Below are positions 50,701 through 62,160 of a stretch of 64,000 nucleotides of DNA, one piece after another. The number at the start of each line of letters is the position of its first letter. Position 1 is the first letter of the stretch. The DNA comes from Apteryx mantelli (taxonomy: Eukaryota; Chordata; Aves; Apterygiformes; Apterygidae). The translations under genes and the position numbers were made by a program. The DNA is taken from the NCBI RefSeq assembly GCF_036417845.1, contig NC_089979.1, positions 24,059,958-24,123,957 on the forward strand, written 5' to 3'. Below the pieces are notes generated by a model. The model did no database searches and was not told the DNA's origin. It saw only the letters and a program-made list of their open reading frames with translations.

Positions 50701-53700
50701 GCGCAGCACATTTCAGCAATAGCCTTGCGGTTTATCCTGTAGCTGGCCTCACTTGCTAAGAGCCTCCTTTCCATGCAAGCTTGGGAAACCTGTCCTTTTC
50801 CAGCAGAGCACAAACAGTGACTTCAGCCCAGCCATGGCCTTTGTTGATACAATGTTGATACAATGAACATGAAGGTTTCATTGTTTTGCAGAAAGAGGGA
50901 CGTACTAGAGATGTTTCATCTGTAAGCAAGTAAACCGCATTAAAACACAAGGCTCAGCTGACACTCATTCAGCCAGCCCTTACAAGTATAGTGAAGTTAT
51001 TACCTTTAACATAATAAGTTCCATTCTTATTATATCATCTTCACTGCAAGCACCATCAGTGACATATGCAAATTCTTGAATTTTAGGAGCATAGATTTCC
51101 TTTCAAGAGAGAAGCAGAAAAAAATGTCAAGATCAGAGTGGCTTAGGATTCCAGGAAAGCTTGAGAAGATACTGGCAAATACTTCTAGTCCATAACATTT
51201 CTTATGCTAGAATAGTGTTTTCCTGGTTATATATAGTGACTTGAAAACTTATAGGATAGGAGATATTGAAAACTGTTGTGTAACATGTGACAGATTTATT
51301 GCAACCCGTTTAGCTTTGGGGGAAATAAGTATTGACCAAACAATCAGAACAACTTTTCGCTCATTTTGCTTTCTACTCAGCTGTTCTATTTGGTGTAAAA
51401 GCATACACCATCCCATTCTTGGAGCACATCGCTGTATTGGAAAAGGCTTGCTGATAAGAATTTAGGCACAATGTCAGTTAGCACTGGCATACTCACATAG
51501 ATAAAAATAACTGGAAAAAGATGGGAGAAAAATCCCACTGTATCTGGCAAAGCCATGGCACAGAGACAGTTAACAAGAAGTTTCTGCTGACCTAGTTCAC
51601 ACCAGTTCAGGCCATGTTTAGGTGTGTTGGCAGAAAAGCCAACTTGCCAGCAGAACTGCTTCTGCCCCAACTGGCTCCACAGCCAGGCTGTGCCACACGC
51701 TTCCTTAGGACAGATGCATGCTTATAGGGTCAGCACCTTGCTTTTGGTGCACCAGCTAGATCAAGGGTTTTGAAAGTATTAAGAATTAATATTCCAAATT
51801 TTCATCTCAGTCGAGCCTATCGTGCATCGGGTATTCAGAGGAAACACATGAAAATATGCTGTTGCCTCATAACTAGTGTGCAATGTAATGCATCACCACC
51901 AATGCATTCATTTCATTACTTTTGAAAGGAAACAACTCCACTAAACTGGTTTAGAGGGGTATCAGCTTGTTGAACAGGCAGTCTGAGACTTAGGCTTGCT
52001 TTTGTTTAAGTCTCACCCCCAATTCCTGAGATTGTTTGCCAATTGCTGTATATTTGGAAAAAGACAAAACAGAACTACTCCTAGCACATCTGCATACCTT
52101 TTCAGTTTATGTGGTCTCCTTCTCCGCTGCTGAGGAAAGGGAGGACAAAGACTACACTCCAAGAGATTGATTTATTAACAACTGTTTTGCTGAAGGAAAA
52201 GACTAAAGTTTCCCCTTCTGGCCTTCAGTATTATACGTACACCACCAGGTTCAAGAGATTCATACAGAAGAAACAAACATTATCATTGTCTTTTTAGTTA
52301 TTTCAAACTTACTACCCTCCTCCTGTAACAGAGCTTCTTACCTCAAGTTTGGAGGCAATGAATAACGAGGTAATTCCTATGAGCTGAAGCATACTCTTGT
52401 TAATGTTCTTTTGTGTCAACATGAATCTATCAAAAAAGTCTTGAGCTAGGTAGAAGGTTTCCCTGTGGAGTGCATACACCTCGCATACCTAAAACAGGAG
52501 AAAAAAATAAATGTATTCTGCACTGCATTCCATTATAAAAATTGATGCATGCATATCGGAGTATTCGCATTTTAACAGCAAACCATTGTATGCACAATTT
52601 TATCTTTTGCACAGATATAAACCATCACATATCTAAATGTGTTAGGTAGCACTGAATAATATGGAACTGGGAGAAGTATTTCTCACACTCCCACCCAAAA
52701 CACCAGTTATCCATGGGGCAGTAACATATTTCCAAAGTGCACATTTCCAAGGGCACAGAGAATCTAAATATCATCCAATTTCCTTAAAATGAGTACCAGC
52801 AAATAGCCAGAAGTTTTCCAACAAAATAAGAAAATGAAAAATGAAAATAAAAACAAGCCAAGCACTCCTTCGATTCATCAAAAATACTTTGGGCTTAAAC
52901 TTTAAGCTGTATCTTTCCCATATTCCAAGGGGAACAGCCATCTACCTCCAGCAGCAGGTTTCCTTGGCAGGGGTCTTTAAAAAATTTGCACAGAATCAAA
53001 GTGGTTCCAATTCAGTTCAGCAAAAAAGGAAAGGAGACTTCTCTGACCTGGAAATCTTATACAGGAGCCCTACTTTCTCCTTTTATCTCTAATTGAATTA
53101 GGGCAGATCTACCACAACTCCACCTTATCAATGACTTTGCATCCCTTCCACAAGTAGAAGTTAGATATCTAGAAATTACTTTAAATCTACTTAAGAGTCA
53201 GTAGGGGTAAAAAATATCCAATGTATAGTTCCCAAGCAGGTCTGAGCTTCCTGCTCCACTTGACTATTTCACTTGCATGCAAAGTCAGAATAATATCACT
53301 ACTTCTAGCTATTTCATAAGAGAAGGCTGAAAGCCTGTTTGTGGATTACATCCCTTCCCGGTGTTCAAAAATGCAGCTAGCTGACAATAATGTCACAGCT
53401 CATTCTTTTAGAGCTGATCTAATATATGTCAACTAATGTGCTAACATGACATGATTAACTACTGCTCCAAACAAGACTCAGAACTAAAAAAAGGTAGAGA
53501 CCAGAGTCACCCATGAATAAGCGAGTACTGTTTCTATAAAAGTATACGTGCCAAATGTAAATAATGATGCCTGGTCATGTTTAGAAAAGTATTAGTTATA
53601 AAGTCACATAAGACAAAATTAAGAGCTACTGGAGGATTCTTAAAGTTGCCATGATTTTATTCCACTGTGGCATGTAGTGTTACTGAACTAGACAATGATA

Positions 53701-56700
53701 ATGAGGTCCATTTTGATGTTTATGTTTGGAAGATGGATGATTTCCCAACAGTTCTCCAGATTAAAAATATATGTATATGCCCAATTCAAAGGTGGTAAGC
53801 AAGTCAGACATTAGAAGAATTAGCAAAGTGTCACTATTTGAATCACTTTAATATTCAGACTGTTAAAAAATAAAATAAAATAAAATAAACCCTTCCCTTG
53901 AAGTTCCCTGCTATTAGTCCTCTTCCACCAAGACAGAGAAAGCAGGAGTGCCAGTGTAACATTTGCTTCCATGGAGAACTTGACATGGAACTGATAAACT
54001 TTGCAAGATCCCCTCTGCAGATGGACAAGGATTGCATGATTCAAAGGTTGCTTTTGGCAGCAGCAATTAAATATCCTTAATACAAAGTTCTTGGAAATGA
54101 CTGTAGAGCATAGCTCTCTATTTACAACATTAATATTCCTCCACATAGAGTTGGCTGCCAGATTCAAATTATTCCAGTTTTTAAGTTCTCAAACTCAGTC
54201 GAAGTACAGTAATTAGACAGGAACATGGATATGGTTTATTTGTAATCCTTTTCAAACAAAAACCTGTTTACATCAACAGCCTTTAGATGCTTGCCACTAA
54301 TGTACTACTTGTTTCTGCTCTCTTCACAGGATACAAATAAAGATTTTAATATTAAGTCAGGGAAGAACAGTGTCAGTGGCTGACATTTAAAGGCTCTTGA
54401 TACAGACAAGGCCAGGGTGGTAACTCAAGTCCTCAAACCAGATGCAGTTGTCTCAAGAGCTGGATACATTCTAACATGGTTAAAGCCCCATAAATAATCT
54501 CACTTTAGCAATTTCAGTACATTGTCTTGAAATTAGATTTAATTAGATTGCTCCTCTTCCCAATAAGTAATATTAAAAGAACTAAAATTCAGAACTATTA
54601 TTTTCTGTGCTGTCTGGAGGGTTCAACGTCTCCTGCCAGGAAAGACTGAATGTAACTCACCAACAGGATCAAGAGTAGTAACTTGTAACCCTTTTGTTGC
54701 AAACTGTTTTTGTCATTTACCATTACAGTACATTTTGCTATTAGATCTTTTATGTAAAAGCTTTGCTTTTATCTGCCTCCTTTATAGGCATAACACATGG
54801 TAAAACAACTTAGAAGACACACCTCTAGGAGCCAGTCTAGCAGTATTGATCTCATGTGTGGTTGCAAGCTAGAATGCAGTGATGTGAAATGCTTGCAGTG
54901 AGCATATCTGTTCTCCTTCTTCAGGATGTTGAGCCAGACATCTTTGGAATTTCCCCAGCTGTGGAATGAAGTTGCACAGAGCATTGTAAGCATACATACA
55001 CCTTCGCAAAGGGTATAAAAACATTTATTGTTTACAGATATTCAGGAACAAACAAACAAACAAAAAGCCTGCACACTAAAAGATCCTTTTAGTAATTAGA
55101 AAGCTGCATGCATACTTTGAACACTTTACATTACCACAACAGCAGCTTGCCAAGATTATCTGCCAGTCCAGTTTTTAAAGAAGAGCCAGTAAAACGCAGC
55201 ATGTGCATCAAAGTTGCACATACAACCAAGCAAAGTTTCCTATTTTGTTAGTTATGTGGCCATTAACAAGTATAGTGCAGGCAGCCATTTTAAAATTTGA
55301 CTTTCTAGGGAGTAAGGTAAAAAACAAAATGCTTCCACCCCTCCCCCCCCAAACATAGTCCAGTTTAGTGTAAAAAGTAGTTACAGCTGGTGTTTAAAAT
55401 TCACTCATCTTTCCTTTTCCTGTCCAGTCTACCTTAAGGCTCAGAAACATGCTATTCCGACAAAAATTGAGTTCTTGTTTATTGCTAATCTACAATTTAT
55501 TAGCACTTAAGTTTACTTGGGAAAGAAAAAGTGGATGCCTGTATCACTACTATGGTTTGGTTTTAATTTGGGATTATTGTTATTATCGATTGATGTGTTT
55601 TTTTTGTTGTTGTTTTTTTTTCTTAAATATACTTCTCATCCTACAGTTACTAAGGAGGACAGCATGTTAACCAACGCAATGTTGATTTCCTACTGTTATT
55701 TTTGGACTTAAATATTTACTTTTCCCCAAGTAAAAGCAGAGAGAAATTTACAGAGCTGGTCACATTGTCCCACAAGTTCTAACTCAAATCAGTTCCACTC
55801 TACTGCCATTGTAAATAAACAAACAAACAAGCTGAAGAAGTACTTTCTTGTTTAATACACAAGCCAAAGCAGGCAGGCATGAAGAACTCCCTTATCACCA
55901 TCTTCCTGCAGCAGCTAGAAAATCATGTAGAAGGCAAGAGAGTAAATGACCCCCTCATTTGGCTAATTGGAAAGGATGGAGCTCAGCTTTAACAGATGCC
56001 TATCAACAAGAGGCAAGTACGGAGGATGCAACCCCACGCATGGAATTCCCTATCAGAACATATCTTTGGGATCCAACAGTTTACAGCAGCTTCCTAAAGC
56101 AGTACAGGAGAGTCTCCTACCTACCATCTTTTTCACTACTTTGGACTAAGCTTTCCAACAACAACAACAACAAAAGAAAAAAAAAAAGAGAGAAAAGTGA
56201 TTTGCTAGGTATAGAGAAGAGTACACTGTTCTTTAAAGCACAGTTCAGCAACCTACAGCAGGCTTGGGAGTAATACTGAGAGAGAGCAGTTGAGTTTGCA
56301 ACTTGGTAAAAAAGAGTGTGAGAGACCTATTGCTTTGCACTGAGGCAAAAAATGTCACCAAACAAAAACATGGCTTCATGTTCTGGTTCTTTTCCCATTC
56401 ACCTCAGCAGTTCTCCATAAAGCCTCCACAACTTTATATGCACGACAAACAATTTTATTTCATTAAATATTAGGTTGAAACAAACAGCAACCAAGAAACC
56501 TATTAACACACCTGAATGTCCCAGACATTCAAAAACTGCAGAATCTTATTTAGTCATCTAGTCTATCCCTCTGCAGGAGAGAAACTGTTTCCATCGATAT
56601 ATTTAGTCTACCAATTAAAGATTTGCAAGAAAAGTCTGGTCTACAGTGCGATTACCCTTTCCTCTTCAGCAACATCTTCATCTTCTCTGCAATACTGTCC

Positions 56701-59700
56701 ACTGGTCTAAAAAGACTAGAACTGCAACTGCACCAAACATATTGCATTAGTAAGCTACCTGCAAAGTGATAGCACCACAAAGTTATTTGTGTTTTTAAAT
56801 ATTTAAGTTCATAAAGAAAACATAGCTTAGTACTTTGGCTGGTTTTTTGGTTGCTCAGTTTCAACAGCTCTGAAAGAAGTTTAGTTTTAACAACTGTGTT
56901 CATGAATCTTAAGGCCGGCCCTTAGCATCAAGTTACAAGAAAATGGCTCTGAAAGACAAAAATTCTCTCTCCGTTCTCACTGCATTTATAAGAGCAGTGA
57001 AAAAGTAGAATTTTTGTCTTTTTTGGGGCAAGCATTGAATTGTTTGTGGGACAAAGAGACAAGCAGAGGAATGGGTTGATTACTGCCTGTTGTTATACGA
57101 ACACTATACAGCAACAGATTCTACTGTGGTGATTCAATATACTTCAAAAAGACATCAAGAACTGCAGCATCTGGAAAACTTACTTGAGTTCAGGCAAAGG
57201 CGATGGATTTATGAAGAAGTTTCTGAACCTGTATTTTTTGAACCTGGAGAAGTCAGTGGTTACCGATTCTTTATGAGGTGTTTCAATAATTATGCAAGGT
57301 GAGATGCCTCCTGTTATCGTGGGCGGCCAACAACTCTACAACATAAACAAGATATCTTTTAAATGTTGATTTTACTACGATAGCAAGAGGGGTGAATTCT
57401 AGATTATAGCAACAACAAGAATATACATAACATGCATTAGCCTTTTTGGACTTCAGCATCGATTCAGAAGCACAGGAAAAGTGAAAGATTAAATGCCAGC
57501 AAAGCCTTTCGTAGCCAAGAGTACCCAAACATACACTTTTGACAAGTTCAGGGAACTCAGCTTTGAGGAAGAGAATCACCTTTGTGAAGCCATGCATAAT
57601 CAAATCCATTGCTAGAGCTGTTCAGTTACAGCACATAAGGAAAAGGCTCTCACTGCTGCTAGAGAAAGGGATGTTAGGTTCATTAGGTTACTGGCCCTAC
57701 TATCTACTTATTTATTCAGCGGGAAAAGAAAGGAGGTGGTGGAGGTTCTACTGTCACTCAGTGGAAATTCAGCAACTCGTTATCTTCCAATTAAGGACTC
57801 CAGGGAGGAACCACCCATCTCAGCTCCAGAGCTAGATACTCACTGAGTGAGCAGCAGCTGTCAACTATCTTTCAGCCTGCCAAAGCCAAATATGGGATGC
57901 AATGACTCAAAAAGGAGAGGAACCCAAAGTTATTCAGGCAGAAAACTTCAAAGAAGGAATTCCAAATTACTTTAGTTAACTAGGTAACTTGTTTCACTAT
58001 TACTTATCGGTTGTACATAACCAATACAAGTGAAGAGACATCAAACGCATGGAGCGTATGCAACACTGTAATGGTTGACAGCCTTTAAAATGGTGACACA
58101 GAACATAAGTTACATTCTGGAGAATTAGGTGGGACACTATTCACAAAGAATGGAAACACCTGTCCCTGAACACTGACTTTTCCTGTAGAGCTGTTTTGCA
58201 AAAAAGTAAACTACATATGATTTCCTTAGTATATCCAAACCTATTTAGCCAGATTAAAGTACCCAAGGATGAAGTTGCATAGCCTAGCTGAGCTGATCCA
58301 ATAGCATACAGCCACCAGAAAATGGAGATCCTGCTGCTGCTTCTCTCCTGTCTCACTCCTTCCTTTTCAAACATCTTTGATGCTTGCCAGACCCTCTGCT
58401 GGGTTGATTCAACTCACTAATTTGGTAGAACATTACTCACTTCTTAGTGCCAAATTATCAAGTTGAACCTGCATACTGCATCATTTAAAGAGCATCAAAA
58501 AATGAGGGCAAGGCAGGGGAAGGAGTGAATGGCTGGACATCAAGGAGTGGAAGATGGGGGGAGCAGGACCTCCCCCTTTCAGCAAAGGTGAGATGTGACA
58601 TGCAATTTCATCCCAAGTACAAACTTGGGCAGTGTTTTCCCATGCAAAGCTTTCAAGTAAAACTTCATTCAGAAGAGCTTAACTACACAGATTTCCTTCA
58701 CCAGTTAACTGTTCGTCTCATTTGGTTTAAGAGCAGATCAACAGCATAACTGCAAATGAGATTTTATTTGCAAGAGGAAGTTATATTACTAATTCATTTT
58801 AAAGTGCTGTAATCCCCCTCATTTGGTTTAATAGTGGCCTATTTCAGCTACAGCAGATTCCCAAATTGATCTAAATAATTTAAAGAATTGTTAAATGAAA
58901 GTAAAGGGCACCCATATGGTCGTGAATATCAAGGTGTGACTTCAAGCCCGTTTAGTTAAACAAGTGCAATAGTCCTGTTTAGACTTGCCTCTAGGCCTCA
59001 CCTGATTTGCATATGGTGTTATTCTGGAATATCTGTTTTTGTTCTAATTTTTTACACCTAACCTTACTCTGCAGTGGTTTTCACACTGAAGGACCCTCTA
59101 TCTGCAGCAAAACTGGGCATAAAAAGCAGAAACAAATAAAGAGAAACTAAGGTGTAGAGCACCTATACTTTCTACCTCTGAAGGTAGAAACTTCCCCTAT
59201 CCGATACTTTCTGGTGTGGAATGCATGACTTCACACCCACCAATATAAACCAGATGGACTCCCTCACCTAGTTTGGTATTCAGGATTGAATTACCTTAAT
59301 CTCATATTGATGTTTCTTAGCAATTTTCCCATCTTCTCTTTTCTTTATCTCCTGCTGAGAGAAAAGATGCACATCAACAGACAGACACTCCGATCAGCAC
59401 GCCCACCTCCACAGCTAAAGCAAAGCATCAGTGTCCTGGCCCCGCTTTGGAAAGTGGGAACTCAGCAGAGGGAAGACTCCCCCATTCAGGTGCATTGGTG
59501 GGCTTGCAGTATTATTAAGTTTCTCAAGTCTTTCAAATTGTTCACCTCTGCTGTCCTCCTTTTCCTGGTCTGGAGGTGTTCTGGGGCCTGCAGCTCTTGT
59601 GGAGACTCTTCTTGACATGACAGCGGCTGCTGCTGCTTGGCTTGCAAACGGCTACTGCGAGGGGCAAAAAGACACGCGACATCAGGAGAACGGCAGTCGC

Positions 59701-59761
59701 TAAGTGGACACAGATCTGCTCAGTATATTAGGATGCTGACAGCTTACCTGCGCCTTGACAT
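47599..59761 (-). CDS. CCNE2: Cyclin E2
   Basis: Coding exons in transcript order: 59761-59748, 59654-59546, 59351-59295, 57335-57184, 54958-54823, 52488-52342, 51099-51004, 50220-50086, 49264-49153, 48271-48117, 47700-47599. They total 1215 bp, 404 codons plus TGA, equal to human cyclin E2, and all phases agree. The protein starts [14 protein letters not shown]. The cyclin box begins at [20 protein letters not shown] (exon at 54823 into 52342) and includes [14 protein letters not shown] and [15 protein letters not shown]. The second fold contains [21 protein letters not shown] motif at residues 396-400 matches the Fbw7 phosphodegron position of E-type cyclins. It activates CDK2 in the nucleus for entry into S phase. 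The tail differs from mammals after LDML, and ends STEKK. No lesion seen. Confidence 0.97.
53865..53889. repeat. (AAAAT)n simple repeat
   Basis: A short run of TAAAA units in the CCNE2 intron 52489-54822. Confidence 0.85.
54823..54958 (-). CDS. CCNE2: CCNE2 exon opening the cyclin box
   Basis: Reads [20 protein letters not shown] then [11 protein letters not shown], the MRxxLxDWLxE signature of the cyclin N-terminal fold. The donor is GAG|GTGTGT. It joins in phase 0 to [19 protein letters not shown] in the next exon. Confidence 0.95.
56156..56187. repeat. (CAA)n followed by an A-rich tract
   Basis: Six CAA units, then a purine-rich A run, in the CCNE2 intron 54959-57183. Neither this intron nor 57336-59294 shows another gene. 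Confidence 0.8.
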
Positions 59762-59786
59762 CTTCTTTGGGTTGCCAGATCTCCAC
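59748..59786 (-). CDS. CCNE2: CCNE2 first coding exon (14 coding bases)
   Basis: The acceptor GGTCCAG is followed by 25 bases of 5' UTR, then ATG TCA AGG CGC AG and the donor GTAAGC. The two leftover bases join T at 59654 to give Ser, producing MSRRSSRLQ. A nearby M-S-R-R in the wrong frame (59618) is a coincidence inside the next exon. Confidence 0.9.
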
Positions 59787-60039
59787 CTGGACCAGAGAAA
59801 CAACATAAACTCGGTTCAGGCCTCCGCAGAAAGTTATGACACAGCAGGACGCTCAGTCCGAGGGCGACCTACGCAGCGGGCGAGGCAGCGCGATTTGCCC
59901 AACCGTTAAATGGAAGAACACAAGCGTTTTACTGGCGCAAAGACCCCCAGGGCACGCAGCGCCTCTGGGTCGCAGTCACACACGGCCCCGCACCCCGTAG
60001 CGCCCCGTCGGAGACCGGCCCGTTAACCGGGGGGGGAGG

Positions 60040-60180
60040 GGGGGGCGGGGCGCAGCCGGGCGCCCCACGGCGGCCCCCCCGGGGCAGCCCCGCACCTGCG
60101 GGGGGGGGGGGGGGCACAGCCGGGCGCCCCACGCCGCGGCCCCCCCCGAGCCGCCCCCACACCTGACGGGGGGGGGCGGC
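60040..60180. repeat. Diverged tandem duplication with G-runs in CCNE2 intron 1
   Basis: CAGCCGGGCGCCCCACG occurs near 60053 and again near 60117, each followed by a C-run, a GCACCTG- or ACACCTGA-type motif and a long G-run, giving units of about 64 bp. The plus strand has strong G-quadruplex potential. Confidence 0.6.
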
Positions 60181-61116
60181 GCCGCCCGCGCTCCGCGGCC
60201 CCGCGCGGCCGGTTCCGCGCCAATTTGCAGAGAGCGCGGAGGCGGCGCCCGCGCCGCGCCGCGCCGGGCCAAGGGGGCCGCCCGGGCCAGCCGGCCGCCG
60301 GCGGGCCCTGCGGGTGGGGGGGGGGGGGGCACCGCCGCCCCCCTCCCCCGGGGCGCGGCAGCACCCACGGCCGGGCCCCCCCGCTCCCGCCCTGAGGCGG
60401 CCGCGGCCCCTCTCCGGCCGGGGGGGGGGGTGTCCCGCCAGGTCCCCCCCGGGGCGCCTCGGGGGGCTCGGCAGCGGGCCGGGGCGAGACCCCGCCGGGG
60501 CGGCGATGGCCAAACGGGGTCAGCCCGCCAACGGCCCGGCCCGGCGCCCCCGCCCCCACCGCGCTCCCTCCAAAACCCGAGCGGGGGGGGGGGTTGGCCC
60601 GGCCCCCCTGCGCCCCCCCGGGGCACCCCGCCGGCGGCAGCGGCGCGGGGGGGGCGCTATGGCGGGCTCCCGCCTACCCCCCCCTCCCGCTGCCCCGCTC
60701 CCGCCGGCAGGGAGCGGCCCGCCCGGCCCCCGGCGCGCCCCCCCCCCCCGGCGCCCCCCCCCCCCCCCGGCGCGCCCCCGTCCCGGGGCGGGAGGGCTCC
60801 GGCAGGGCCGGATGGGCCCCGCTCGGCCGGGCCCCCCCCGCCTCTCCTCAGCCGCTCTCCCTCCAAAACGGTGCCCGGGCGGCATCCCGCCTCGCCGCTC
60901 CCGCGCGCCGCCGCGCATCGCCCCCTCCCCCCCGGCCACCCCCCTCACACCGGCACCGCGTCCGCCAGCCGGCGGCACCGGCACCACCGCCATCGCCCCG
61001 CCGGTGCCGGGACCGCCGCCCCGGCTCCCGCCGCCCCCAGCGCCGCCGCCCGCTCCCAGGGGGAAGAGGGGCCGGGGAAGGGGGGCGCCCCGCCCGCGGC
61101 GCCCCGCGCACCTCAC

Positions 61117-61174
61117 CGCCCGCCGCTGCCCGGGCCGCGCTGCTCAGCTGGCGCCGGCGCCAAGCGCCTATATA
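61117..61174 (-). promoter_or_regulatory. CCNE2: Probable CCNE2 core promoter and non-coding exon 1
   Basis: On the minus strand, CTATATAGG at 61167-61174 is followed by CGCTTGGCGCCGGCGCCAG, giving TTGGCGCC E2F-like elements just downstream of a TATA box. Counting about 30 bp puts the start near 61144. A donor GGCG|GTGAGG at 61117/61116 would end a short non-coding exon that splices to the acceptor before 59786. Human CCNE2 also has a non-coding first exon and is E2F-regulated. The CTATATAG core is palindromic, so direction rests on context. Confidence 0.6.
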
Positions 61175-61316
61175 GCGCGGGCCGGGCGCGGCGCTGCGCA
61201 TGTGCGAGCGCCGCCGACAGCTCCCCCGCCCGCCATCCGCCCGCCGCGCGCCCGCCTCGCCCCGGCACCGCCCCCTCGCCCGGCGCCCGCCGGCCAGCGG
61301 CCCCCGCCGCGCCCGC

Positions 61317-61350
61317 CCGGCCCGGCCCGGCCCGGCCCCGGCCCCGGCCG
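61317..61350. repeat. (CCCGG)n-like short tandem repeat
   Basis: Runs of GGCCC units, turning into CCCCGG units, upstream of the CCNE2 promoter. Confidence 0.7.
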
Positions 61351-61825
61351 CAGGCAGCGCCGCGCCGACAGGCCAAGAGGACGCTGCCGCCCCGCACGGA
61401 GCCGCCGCGGGCGCCCGCCGCCCCGGCGCCCTGTTCCCGCACCGCACCCCGCGCCCGGTCCCGCCGGTGGGGCACCCCGGCACCGCCATCCCGATCCGCC
61501 GCCCTCCTCCTCGCCGCGCCGGGGCCGCGGCCGGGGCCGGGCCGGGCGCTGCCCGCCGGGCGCTCCACGCGCCGCGGGGCCCGGCAGGGCAGCCAGCCCC
61601 GCCCCGGGGCGGGGCCGCCGCGAGCCCCCGCCAATGGGAGCCCCGCGCTCCGCAACAACGTGGAGCGGGCGGCAGAATGTAAACAGAGCGCGGCGGCCGC
61701 GCGCGCCCTGCGCAGCCCCGCCCCGCCCCGCCCGCCAGCGCCGAGCGCGTTCGTGGGGGGGGGGGGGGGGGGCCTCGGTCCCCCTGCGCTGCCCCAGGGG
61801 CAGCCCCACCTGGCGGCGGGAGCGG

Positions 61826-62160
61826 CTCAGCCCGCTGCCCCCCATGGCACCCCATTTCTGTGTAGGATCGGCCGGGTGCCCCACCACTGGCACCCCCTTT
61901 CTGTGCGGGATCAGCCCGCTGCCCCCACAGGCACCACAGTGCTGTGGGGCCAGTCTGCCACCCCCCACCTCCCAGCTCCCTGTGGGGCCAGGCCTGCCCA
62001 CTGCCCCCCACTGACACTCCCTTTCTGGGTGAGATCCCATCGGCCCACTGACACCCCATTGCCATGTGGGATCAGCTTGTGGCCTCCCCACAGACACCCC
62101 CTTTCCCTGTGGGATCGGCCCACTGCCCCCCAAAGACATCCCATTGCTGTGGGGCCAGTC
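61826..62160. repeat. Minisatellite, about 8 diverged units of about 43 bp
   Basis: Units share the pattern ACTGGCACCCCCTTTCTGT, GGGATCGGCC, CACTGCCCCC. Recurrences start near 61852, 61887, 61930, 61972, 62010, 62047, 62092 and 62133. Copies differ by substitutions and small indels, so the array is not recent throughout. It makes open frames on both strands, and I regard these as artefacts. Confidence 0.8.

Larger units (their letters stand above)
59820..61750. promoter_or_regulatory. CCNE2: CCNE2 CpG island, extremely G/C-rich
   Basis: About 1.9 kb of CpG-dense DNA with many runs of 8 to 17 G or C residues. It covers the inferred first exon and intron 1 of CCNE2. It contains long spurious open frames on both strands, rich in Pro, Arg, Gly and Ala, which follow from base composition. 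A GCGCCAAT at 60217-60224 (ATTGGCGC on the minus strand) is one base from an E2F consensus and also holds a CCAAT box. Confidence 0.75.

Noticed and set aside
59415-59618. Minus-strand frame beginning M-S-R-R, like the cyclin E2 N-terminus
   Set aside because: It overlaps the true exon 59654-59546 in another frame and loses all similarity after four residues. The real start is the ATG at 59761, joined by splicing to [10 protein letters not shown].
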